Below are positions 1 through 5,039 of a DNA stretch of 5,130 nucleotides, piece after piece. A program made the translations under genes and the position numbers. This stretch comes from an uncultured Ruminococcus sp. (lineage in GTDB: Bacteria > Bacillota > Clostridia > Oscillospirales > Acutalibacteraceae): assembly GCA_946055445.1 (NCBI GenBank), contig CAMGGF010000113.1, positions 1-5,130 of the forward strand, read 5' to 3'. Numbering within the stretch: position 1 is the first letter of the stretch; the number at the start of each line of letters is the position of its first letter. The notes under the pieces are model-generated. The model worked only from the letters and a program-made list of their open reading frames with translations, ran no database searches and was not told where the DNA came from.

Positions 1-218
1 TGCTGAACGCCGGCGATGTGTCGCTGATTATCAACACCCCGACGCACGGCAGAATTCCCGACCGCGACGGCTTTAAACTGCGCCGCATTGCTGTGGAAAG
101 CGGCACTTCGTGCTTAACTTCGTTGGACGCGGCAAAGGCAATTATGCAAAGCACCTTTATTGTACCGAGCGACAAGATTTCCTTAACGGATATTGCCACA
201 CTGCAAGTCAGAAAGTAA
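1..218 (+). CDS. carB: Carbamoyl-phosphate synthase large chain, C-terminal end (partial)
   Basis: This is the 3' end of a gene that enters from the left; the reading frame starts at base 3 and ends with TAA at 216-218, leaving 71 codons. The translation has the pattern LIINTPTHGR, then RDGFKLRR, AVESG and CLTSLDAAKAI, which is the typical end of the methylglyoxal-synthase-like allosteric domain of the CarB subunit in Bacillota. In the family, CarB uses ammonia delivered by CarA, bicarbonate and two ATP to make carbamoyl phosphate for pyrimidine and arginine synthesis in the cytoplasm, and this last domain binds regulators such as UMP or ornithine. The ATP-grasp domains lie outside the window, so completeness cannot be judged. 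The start seen at base 18 (GTG) is internal and not a real start. An inverted repeat and a terminator follow at once, so carB is the last gene of its unit. Confidence 0.92.
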   Translation, partial: LNAGDVSLIINTPTHGRIPDRDGFKLRRIAVESGTSCLTSLDAAKAIMQSTFIVPSDKISLTDIATLQVRK

Positions 219-219
219 A

Positions 220-238
220 TTGTGTAAAGATTACACAA
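220..238. promoter_or_regulatory. Perfect 8-bp inverted repeat just after the carB stop codon
   Basis: TTGTGTAA at 220-227 is the exact reverse complement of TTACACAA at 231-238, with AGA between them. It begins one base after the carB TAA and ends one base before the terminator stem. With a 3-base spacer it would make only a strained RNA hairpin, so a DNA-binding site is as likely as an RNA structure. Its core resembles the palindrome at 1234-1249 behind the next gene. Function is not known. Confidence 0.4.
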
Positions 239-239
239 A

Positions 240-278
240 CACCCCGCAGAAAATCTCTGCGGGGTGCATTGTTTATTT
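240..278 (+). terminator. Rho-independent terminator of carB
   Basis: The arm at 240-250 (CACCCCGCAGA) pairs perfectly with 256-266, giving an 11-bp GC-rich stem closed by a 5-base loop. A T-rich but interrupted tail follows (268-278, CATTGTTTATTT type). It lies 21 bases after the carB stop codon, which fits termination of that gene. On the minus strand the tail is only moderately T-rich, so termination in the other direction is possible but weaker. Confidence 0.8.
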
Positions 279-279
279 G

Positions 280-393
280 CTTCGATTCTGTTTTTACGGC
301 TTGCGGCGATTCCATCACAGCAATTTCCACCCCGTCCTCGCCGCTCCACTGTATGTCGCGCGGGGAAAACGCATCGCGGCGAATGCCGTTATT
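280..393 (-). other. Protein-like stretch without a clear start: possible small-gene remnant
   Basis: On the minus strand one open frame reads NNGIRRDAFSPRDIQW, then SGEDGVEIAVMESPQ and AVKTESK, about 38 residues that look like real protein, mixed in charge and with roughly two thirds of codons ending in G or C, like the neighbouring genes. The open frame as a whole runs from 483 to 208, but its upstream part covers the promoter and ribosome-binding site of the reductase gene, its only far-upstream start is a TTG without a Shine-Dalgarno, and its end runs through the carB terminator and into carB. I do not recognise the family. It could be the remains of a gene, a dispersed repeat, a tiny gene with an unusual start, or chance. 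Confidence 0.2.
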
Positions 394-427
394 CTGCGGA
401 TTTTTTTGCTGTTCGCAAGAGAAATGC

Positions 428-456
428 GTGCAAATCTCCGAAAAATATGATACAAT
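428..456 (+). promoter_or_regulatory. Weak candidate promoter for the reductase gene
   Basis: TATGAT (446-451) and the overlapping TACAAT (451-456) are both fair -10 boxes in an AT-rich patch that ends 29 bases before the start codon. With TACAAT, the hexamer 17 bases upstream is GTGCAA (428-433), which matches a sigma-A -35 box at only three of six positions. A promoter must lie somewhere in the gap because carB ends in a terminator, and this is the best I see; the exact boxes are uncertain. Confidence 0.35.
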
Positions 457-485
457 CAAAACAGATTGAAAAAGGGGAAACAACT

Positions 486-1229
486 ATGCAAAACGAACAG
501 AAAGTCGCCGTAGTAACGGGCGCTTCACGCGGTATCGGCGCGGCAACGGCAGTGGCACTTGCCGAAGCAGGCTTCGCGGTGGCGGTGCTTTACCGTACCA
601 ATCGGGTGCTTGCCGAGACTTGTGTGCAAAAAATCCGCGAAAACGGCGGCACGGCGCACGCGTATGCGGTAGATGTTACCGACAGCGCGGCGGTCAAGAT
701 TGTCACAGCGCAAATTGAAAAAGACCTCGGCGCGGTTTCGGTATTGGTCAACAACGCAGGAATTTCCGAGCAAAAACTGTTCACCGACATTACCGACAGC
801 GATTGGGAACAGATGCTGGCGGTGCATTTGAACGGCGCGTTTTATATGACGCGCGCACTCGTGCCCGCGATGGTGCACCGAAAATACGGGCGAATTATCA
901 ACATTGCCTCGATGTGGGGCGAAACAGGCGGTTCTTTCGAAGTGCATTATTCTGCGGCAAAGGCGGGGCTCATCGGGTTGACCAAAGCACTTGCCAAAGA
1001 ACTCGCACCGTCGGGCATTACCGTCAATGCCGTTTCCCCCGGCGCGGTGGAAACCGATATGATGCGCGCTTTGGGCGAAGAAGTTTGCAAAAGTGTTGCG
1101 GAAGAAACGCCTGTCGGGCGACTTGCGCACCCACAGGAAATTGCCGACGCAATTTGCTTTTTGGCGAGCGAGAAAGCCGCCTATATCACAGGGCAGGTGC
1201 TTTCCGTCAACGGCGGCGCGGTGATATAA
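486..1229 (+). CDS. FabG-like short-chain dehydrogenase, probably EF-P 5-aminopentanone reductase (YmfI type)
   Basis: A 247-residue classical SDR enzyme, the normal length for the family. The Rossmann nucleotide-binding motif TGASRGIG is at residues 11-18, D63 follows strand beta-3, NNAG is at 89-92, and the catalytic tetrad is N116, S142, Y155 and K159 (YSAAK). R37 after strand beta-2 suits NADPH. General annotation would be 3-oxoacyl-ACP reductase. However, the stretches GISEQKLFTDIT, SMWGETGGSFEVHYSAAKAG and the C-terminal NGGAVI resemble, from memory, the Clostridia proteins named EF-P 5-aminopentanone reductase (YmfI), which finish the modification of elongation factor P. No other fatty-acid synthesis gene is next to it, which also speaks against a core FabG. 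The start is ATG at 486 because AGGGG (473-477) lies 8 bases upstream; the longer open frame back to 264 has no such site. It is probably transcribed alone, ending at the terminator at 1330-1367. Confidence 0.95.
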   Translation: MQNEQKVAVVTGASRGIGAATAVALAEAGFAVAVLYRTNRVLAETCVQKIRENGGTAHAYAVDVTDSAAVKIVTAQIEKDLGAVSVLVNNAGISEQKLFTDITDSDWEQMLAVHLNGAFYMTRALVPAMVHRKYGRIINIASMWGETGGSFEVHYSAAKAGLIGLTKALAKELAPSGITVNAVSPGAVETDMMRALGEEVCKSVAEETPVGRLAHPQEIADAICFLASEKAAYITGQVLSVNGGAVI

Positions 1230-1233
1230 ACCG

Positions 1234-1249
1234 GTGTGAAATTTCACAC
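1234..1249. promoter_or_regulatory. 16-base perfect palindrome after the reductase stop codon
   Basis: GTGTGAAATTTCACAC reads the same on both strands with no spacer and starts 5 bases after the TAA stop. Having no loop, it is a better candidate for a dimeric protein-binding site than for an RNA hairpin. The half-sites (TGTGA/TCACA) recall CRP/FNR-type and Rex-type operators, but the centre is shorter than the standard CRP or Rex site, and its place downstream of a gene is odd for an operator. Confidence 0.4.
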
Positions 1250-1267
1250 ACATTGCATTGGATGTAC

Positions 1268-1299
1268 TTGCAGGGAATGGTCAAGACGGTTCCCTGCAA
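1268..1299 (+). other. 10-bp hairpin in the 3' region of the reductase transcript
   Basis: TTGCAGGGAA at 1268-1277 pairs perfectly with TTCCCTGCAA at 1290-1299 around a 12-base loop. No T-run follows, so it is not an intrinsic terminator. It sits between the palindrome at 1234-1249 and the strong terminator at 1330-1367, so the transcript tail carries at least two stable stems. It could protect the mRNA 3' end or belong to a small RNA; function unknown. Confidence 0.5.
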
Positions 1300-1322
1300 T
1301 TACGGTAACAGACGCTGAAAAT

Positions 1323-1367
1323 AAAAAGCAAGCGTTCTCCCGGTCTGTTTGGGAGAACGCTTTTTTT
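1323..1367. terminator. Strong, probably bidirectional rho-independent terminator
   Basis: The arm at 1330-1341 pairs perfectly with 1351-1362 (12 bp) around a 9-base loop. On the plus strand a run of seven T (1361-1367) follows, ending the reductase transcript. On the minus strand the stem is followed by a short T-run (complement of 1323-1327), so it can also end the rlmH transcript, whose stop codon lies 30 bases from the T-run. One shared element between two converging genes is a common, economical layout. Confidence 0.9.
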
Positions 1368-1396
1368 AATTCTCTTATAGATAATTTTTAACCATT

Positions 1397-1879
1397 CTAT
1401 TTATGGTACTTTCCGCCGTTTGCAATTTGGAATGCGCGGTATAACTGTTCTAACAGCATCACGCGCGCCATTTGGTGCGGGAAAGTCATTTCCGACATTG
1501 AAAACCGAAAATCAGACTGTTTTTTGATTTCCTCTGCCAGCCCGAAAGAACTGCCCAGCACAAATGCAATGTTGCTGACGCCCTCTACGGCAAGGGTAGA
1601 TATTTTTTGACTAAACTGTTCGCTGGTCATTTGTTTTCCCTCAATGCAAAGCGAAAACACATAGGCATTTTGCGGAAGTTTCGACAGGATTTGCTTTGCC
1701 TCCTGCGCCAAAGCGCGGTCAATTTCGCTTTGTGCAGGGTTTTCGGGCAAGCGTTCGGGCGAAAGTTCAACAATTTGCAGTTTGCAAAACGCGGAAAGGC
1801 GCTTTGCATACTCTGCGGAAAATTCGCGCATATAGCGCTCTTTTAATTTGCCGAGCGCCACCACCGTTACCGTAATCAC
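1397..1879 (-). CDS. rlmH: 23S rRNA (pseudouridine-1915-N3)-methyltransferase RlmH
   Basis: A complete 160-residue SPOUT-class methyltransferase, matching the usual length near 159. In the family, RlmH methylates N3 of pseudouridine 1915 in helix 69 of the large subunit rRNA, acting late on assembled 70S ribosomes with S-adenosylmethionine. Visible signatures are the N-terminal VVALGKLKE (7-14 region), the cofactor loop FVLGSSFGL (106-114), the segment SEMTFPHQMARVMLLEQLYRAF (129-150), and the C-terminal GGKYHK (155-160), which is almost invariant. The cofactor loop has GSS where many homologues have GGS. The start is GTG at 1879-1877; it overlaps the stop codon of the upstream hydrolase gene by four bases (GTGA), and AAGGCGG lies 7 bases upstream, inside that gene, so translation is coupled. 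The stop is TAG at 1399-1397, followed by the shared terminator. Confidence 0.97.
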   Translation of the reverse strand: MITVTVVALGKLKERYMREFSAEYAKRLSAFCKLQIVELSPERLPENPAQSEIDRALAQEAKQILSKLPQNAYVFSLCIEGKQMTSEQFSQKISTLAVEGVSNIAFVLGSSFGLAEEIKKQSDFRFSMSEMTFPHQMARVMLLEQLYRAFQIANGGKYHK

Positions 1880-2670
1880 AGCCGCACCGCCTTTTCATCC
1901 CAAGCCGGTTTCGCCACCTGCAAAACAAAATCCGTATTTTCCACAGCACCCGCGCCGATCAGTTCCGATGCCGTGACGCGGTATGCCAGTGCCGGCAGGT
2001 TGTTTTGCTCGCTCAAATGCCCTAAAAACAGGCGTTTTGTGCCGTTTTTCACCAATTCACACGCCGTTTCGGCGCAAACCTCATTGGAAAGATGCCCCCG
2101 CTCGCCCAAAATCCGTTTTTTCAGCGGATAGGGGTACTGCGGATTGTTTTCGAGCATTCGTACATCGTGGTTGGATTCGAGCAATACGGTTTCACAGCCC
2201 GTAATTGCCGCGCGCACCGTGTCGGTCATCACGCCGAGGTCGGTGGCGATTGCCACGCGTTCGCCGCTTTCCGCCGCAACCACATAGCCGCAACTCTCGC
2301 GGGCATCGTGCGAAGTGCGAAACGATTTTACAAACAGCGAACCGACCTCTGCCCCCTGCGCACCGAGGGCGAAAGCGTCAAATTTGCCGTTGAGAATTTG
2401 CATTTCGTCGAGTGCTTCCAAAGTGCCGCCTGTGGCGTACACGCGCGCGCCGTATTTTGCGGCAAACACCCGAAGTCCGCCGATATGGTCGGTGTGCTCG
2501 TGTGTGACGAATACCGCACGAATGCTGTCAGGCGCAACGCCGATATTATGCAGCGCCGTTTCGGTTTGACGGCAACTTTTTCCTGCGTCAATCAAAATAC
2601 CGCCGTCGGGCGCGCCTATGTAAATGCAATTTCCTTTGCTGGAAGAAAACAAGGGGCAAAAAGTAGTCAT
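1876..2670 (-). CDS. walJ: MBL-fold metallo-hydrolase of the WalJ/YycJ family
   Basis: A complete 264-residue metallo-beta-lactamase-fold protein. The N-terminus FCPLFSSSKGNCIYI is characteristic of the YycJ group. The metal-binding motif HEHTDH is at 57-62, further ligands are likely H121 and D144, and H168, H193 and H218 lie in LESNHD, GHLSNE and LGHLSEQNN, which are also family marks. In Bacillota, walJ often lies at the end of the walRK cell-wall two-component operon and close to rlmH; the protein has been linked to DNA nuclease activity and mutation avoidance, but its exact role is not settled. Here no walR or walK is nearby, while rlmH follows with a 4-base overlap, which keeps half of the known order. 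GGAGAA (2682-2687) lies about 10 bases before the ATG. The symbol is given by family resemblance; a related MBL hydrolase of other function cannot be excluded. Confidence 0.88.
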   Translation of the reverse strand: MTTFCPLFSSSKGNCIYIGAPDGGILIDAGKSCRQTETALHNIGVAPDSIRAVFVTHEHTDHIGGLRVFAAKYGARVYATGGTLEALDEMQILNGKFDAFALGAQGAEVGSLFVKSFRTSHDARESCGYVVAAESGERVAIATDLGVMTDTVRAAITGCETVLLESNHDVRMLENNPQYPYPLKKRILGERGHLSNEVCAETACELVKNGTKRLFLGHLSEQNNLPALAYRVTASELIGAGAVENTDFVLQVAKPAWDEKAVRL

Positions 2671-2691
2671 AAATTATCTATTCTCCGAAAA

Positions 2692-3549
2692 TCAGTCAGG
2701 CAAAATGGAATTGGTTGTAATGTATTTCACGCCGCAGTCCATCATTTGTTTGAGCAGTTCCGCACTGTCCACCGTCCAGCACGCCGCCGTGAGCCCCGCA
2801 TCGTGGATTTTTTGAATCGCCTCGGGGCGCGGGGCGTTGTACTGCGCGCAAAACGCGATACCCGCATTGCCGCAGGCTTTCGCCTCTTGAATGCGCTTGT
2901 CGTTAATGTAGTCAATCAAATACCACATTTCGAGATTTTCATCCATCGCGTACAGCGAACGAAGCACAGAAATGTGGAACGAAATAATAATGCAACTTTC
3001 CAAAATCTCATTTTTCACGAGCATATCGTACAAAGACTGCATTTTTTCGGTGCGCGTGTCTTTCACTTCAATCATCGGACGGCAACCGTATGTTTTGCAA
3101 ATGTCTATGTATTCCTGCAAAGTGCAAATGCGCGCGTCGGGATATTTTTCAATATTGGCGCCGTTTATCATTTTCTTTTGAAGCATTTCTTCGTAGGAAT
3201 AGTCTTTCACATCACCCGTGCCGTCAAACATCGTTTTAATCGGGCCGTCGTGCAAAACCACCCAAGTGCCGTCGGTGGTGCAGTGGGTATCGCATTCCAA
3301 TGCGTAAAAGCCCGCTTTGCCGCCTGCCTCAAACGATATAGCGGTGTTTTCGGGATGAATGGCCGAAAGCCCGCGATGCGCCGTCAGGTGAATTTCCTTG
3401 TCATTATTCGGCACAAGTTCTGGAAAATGCTTCAATTCCTTCGGCTGAATTTTTTTGTGCCGCATACAGCGGTACACTACGCCGCCCAAGGGCGTAGAAC
3501 TGACGGCGGCAACCGTTGCCATTACGAATTTTTGCCCGAAATTACCCAT
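2692..3549 (-). CDS. Glycerophosphodiester phosphodiesterase family protein
   Basis: A 285-residue protein with a GDPD TIM-barrel domain from about residue 53. In this family it splits glycerophosphodiesters into an alcohol and glycerol 3-phosphate using a divalent metal. Catalytic and metal residues are visible: H58-R59 (AHRG), E67-N68 (PENT), E85 and D87 (ECDTH), H100-D101 (LHD), E161 and K163 (IEVK), and ACWTVD near the end. About 50 residues precede the barrel, with a weakly hydrophobic part (8-26, MATVAAVSSTPLGG type) flanked by basic residues; this could be a membrane-associating segment, but it is not a convincing signal peptide or transmembrane helix. The start is ATG at 3549 because AAAGGGAG lies 8 bases upstream; a longer frame to 3576 would need a TTG placed before that site. 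It ends 21 bases before walJ, whose ribosome-binding site fills the gap. True substrate is not known. Confidence 0.92.
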   Translation of the reverse strand: MGNFGQKFVMATVAAVSSTPLGGVVYRCMRHKKIQPKELKHFPELVPNNDKEIHLTAHRGLSAIHPENTAISFEAGGKAGFYALECDTHCTTDGTWVVLHDGPIKTMFDGTGDVKDYSYEEMLQKKMINGANIEKYPDARICTLQEYIDICKTYGCRPMIEVKDTRTEKMQSLYDMLVKNEILESCIIISFHISVLRSLYAMDENLEMWYLIDYINDKRIQEAKACGNAGIAFCAQYNAPRPEAIQKIHDAGLTAACWTVDSAELLKQMMDCGVKYITTNSILPD

Positions 3550-3572
3550 AAGAAACACTCCCTTTAAAAATA

Positions 3573-3589
3573 ACAATGCAAACCATTGT
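3573..3589. promoter_or_regulatory. Inverted repeat over the predicted transcription start of the GDPD gene
   Basis: ACAATG at 3573-3578 is the reverse complement of CATTGT at 3584-3589, with five bases between. It lies just downstream of the -10 box at 3591-3596, covering the expected start point, where a bound repressor would block transcription. The arms are short, so it may be chance; I know no regulator with this exact consensus here. Confidence 0.3.
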
Positions 3590-3590
3590 C

Positions 3591-3619
3591 AGTATACTAC
3601 AAAACCTGTAAAAAGTAAA
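3591..3619 (-). promoter_or_regulatory. Sigma-A type promoter ahead of the GDPD-walJ-rlmH genes
   Basis: On the minus strand TTTACT (3619-3614) and TATACT (3596-3591) are separated by exactly 17 bases. The -10 box matches the consensus at five of six positions and the -35 box at four of six. Transcription would start near 3584, leaving a leader of about 35 bases with the AAAGGGAG ribosome-binding site. As no terminator follows the upstream patatin gene, this is probably an internal promoter that adds to read-through. Confidence 0.6.
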
Positions 3620-3633
3620 TTGCCCAACCCCGC

Positions 3634-4485
3634 CTATTCTTTTGTAAGCAGGGATTTTATCTGCTCTAATTTGTGCTTGCAATCGCGCATACCCTCATTG
3701 TAACAGCGTTCCAGTTTTTCCTTGTCTGTGCCGAATTTATCCACAGGCAAAGCATATTCGGGTGCGAGCACCACGGCTTTGCCCGCCTCCTGCAATTCGT
3801 AACAGTGCTTCAGCGACGCATTATACACATTGTGGCGGTTGTCAAGCGTTTTAATCACATTCGGATATGCTTTGAGCAACCGCGTATATGCCGCGCGAAT
3901 ACGCTCGGGCGCTTTCACAAAGCCCTGTTCGCGCGTCAAAACAATCACCAAGCGGTCGCAACCGTCGACGAGCGCCTTTTCCACGGGGATAGAATCCGCC
4001 GCGCCGCCGTCGAAATATTTTCTGCCTTCAAATTCCACGGGCGGCGTGAACATCGGCAATGCCGCCGAAGCCTTCATCACGGTAAAATCGTTCCCGACGA
4101 TTTTCTCTTTGCCGAAATACACCGCTTCACCTGTTTCGGCGTCAGTCGCCACGGTGATGAACTCGCTTTTGTCCGCGTGGAAGGCGTCATAATCGAACGG
4201 GTCCAATTCCTGCGGAATGGTATCGTAAATAAAATCCAACCCGAATACGGAATGTTTGTGTACTATCGGGTCTAACCCGATATAGCGTTTGTCGTCAACA
4301 TATTTCGTATCCACGCGAAATCCGCGCCCGCGCTGTCCCGAAAGATACGAAGCCGCATTCCCCGCGCCTGCCGACACACCGATGACATAGTCGAAGTGTA
4401 TGTCGTTGTCCATAAACACATCTAAAACACCTACGGTATACAGTCCGCGCATACCGCCGCCTTCTAAGACCAACCCTGTTTTCAT
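3634..4485 (-). CDS. Patatin-like phospholipase family protein
   Basis: A complete 283-residue patatin-fold lipid acyl hydrolase, normal length for the bacterial single-domain group. The oxyanion-hole motif GGGMRG is at 9-14, the nucleophile elbow GVSAG at 36-40 with S38, and the DGG motif at 159-161 with D159, completing the Ser-Asp dyad. No signal peptide or membrane segment is seen, so it should be cytoplasmic or at the inner face of the membrane. The family removes acyl chains from phospholipids or related lipids; the substrate here is unknown. The ATG lies only 2 bases after the maf stop codon, with AGAGG (4496-4500) 10 bases upstream inside maf, so the two genes are co-translated. The next gene encodes a GDPD enzyme that could use its deacylated products. 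The stop is TAG, and no terminator follows. Confidence 0.94.
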   Translation of the reverse strand: MKTGLVLEGGGMRGLYTVGVLDVFMDNDIHFDYVIGVSAGAGNAASYLSGQRGRGFRVDTKYVDDKRYIGLDPIVHKHSVFGLDFIYDTIPQELDPFDYDAFHADKSEFITVATDAETGEAVYFGKEKIVGNDFTVMKASAALPMFTPPVEFEGRKYFDGGAADSIPVEKALVDGCDRLVIVLTREQGFVKAPERIRAAYTRLLKAYPNVIKTLDNRHNVYNASLKHCYELQEAGKAVVLAPEYALPVDKFGTDKEKLERCYNEGMRDCKHKLEQIKSLLTKE

Positions 4486-4487
4486 TT

Positions 4488-5039
4488 TTACAATACCTCT
4501 TTCAGCATTTTTGCCGTTTTTGCAAGCGGCAGCCCCACAACATTGAAATAATCGCCGTCAATTTTTTCCACAAACAGCGCGCCGCGCCCCTGTATGCCGT
4601 ACGCACCCGCTTTATCCATCGGTTCGCCGCTTTGAATATACCCACGGATTTCCGCCTGTGTCAGCGGATAAAAAGTCACGCGGGTTTCCGTATGAAATAA
4701 GATTTCCCGTTCACCGTCTGTAATATACACACCCGTAAACACGCTATGTGTATGCCCCGAAAGCATTTCGAGCATCGCCTCGGCGTCGGCGGCGTCCATA
4801 GGCTTGCCTAAAATCCGCCCGTCCAACGCCACGACCGTGTCGGCGGCAAGCAAAACTTCGTCTGCCGCGCGGGGCACCGCACGCCCCTTTCGCTGTGCCA
4901 AAATTTCGACCGCCTCTGCGGGCAAAATGCCGTCCGGCAAGGTTTCGTCGGTATCGGCAACGCGCTTTTCAAACGAAAAACCGCCCTGTTTGAGAATGTC
5001 CGCGCGGCGCGGCGAATTGGATGCTAAAATCAGTTTCAT
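4488..5039 (-). CDS. maf: Maf nucleotide pyrophosphatase (probably dTTP/UTP type)
   Basis: A complete 183-residue Maf/HAM1-superfamily protein. Family members hydrolyse nucleoside triphosphates, including modified ones, to monophosphate and pyrophosphate, and overproduction in Bacillus blocks septum formation, hence the old name septum formation inhibitor. Seen are the N-terminal SNSPRR (7-12), AADTVV (65-70) with D67 as likely catalytic acid, GKP (78-80), MLSGHTHSVFTGV (92-104), and the long block from SGEP (137-140) through DKAGAYGIQG (142-151) to GDYFNVVGLPL (162-172). The AYGIQG form and the arginines R11/R12 fit the dTTP/UTP-preferring subgroup (YhdE-like) rather than the m7GTP subgroup (YceF-like); this subgroup call is inference. 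Its ATG overlaps the TGA of the gene upstream by four bases (ATGA). GGGCAGG about 7 bases upstream can serve as ribosome-binding site. Confidence 0.96.
   Translation of the reverse strand: MKLILASNSPRRADILKQGGFSFEKRVADTDETLPDGILPAEAVEILAQRKGRAVPRAADEVLLAADTVVALDGRILGKPMDAADAEAMLEMLSGHTHSVFTGVYITDGEREILFHTETRVTFYPLTQAEIRGYIQSGEPMDKAGAYGIQGRGALFVEKIDGDYFNVVGLPLAKTAKMLKEVL

Noticed and set aside
383..407. Second terminator before the reductase (CCG...CGG followed by seven T)
   Set aside because: The possible stem is only about 3 bp, far too weak, although the T-run at 401-407 is real.
264..485. In-frame extension of the reductase to a start at 264
   Set aside because: The extra 74 residues do not resemble an SDR enzyme, have no ribosome-binding site, and begin inside the carB terminator; ATG at 486 has a good AGGGG site.
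1234..1249. Calling the palindrome a Rex or CRP operator
   Set aside because: Half-sites are suggestive, but the centre is shorter than in known Rex and CRP sites and it lies downstream of a gene, not at a promoter.
525..1253. Minus-strand open frame of 242 codons opposite the reductase
   Set aside because: Shadow of the reductase gene, rich in Arg, His and Cys, with no family motif and no ribosome-binding site.
2092..3567. Long plus-strand open frame of 491 codons
   Set aside because: It lies opposite two clear minus-strand genes (walJ and GDPD) with intact motifs; its His/Arg/Ala-rich composition is typical of an antisense shadow.
3550..3633. Terminator between the patatin and GDPD genes
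   Set aside because: No stable stem followed by a T-run is present on the minus strand, only a 6-bp repeat at the promoter start point.
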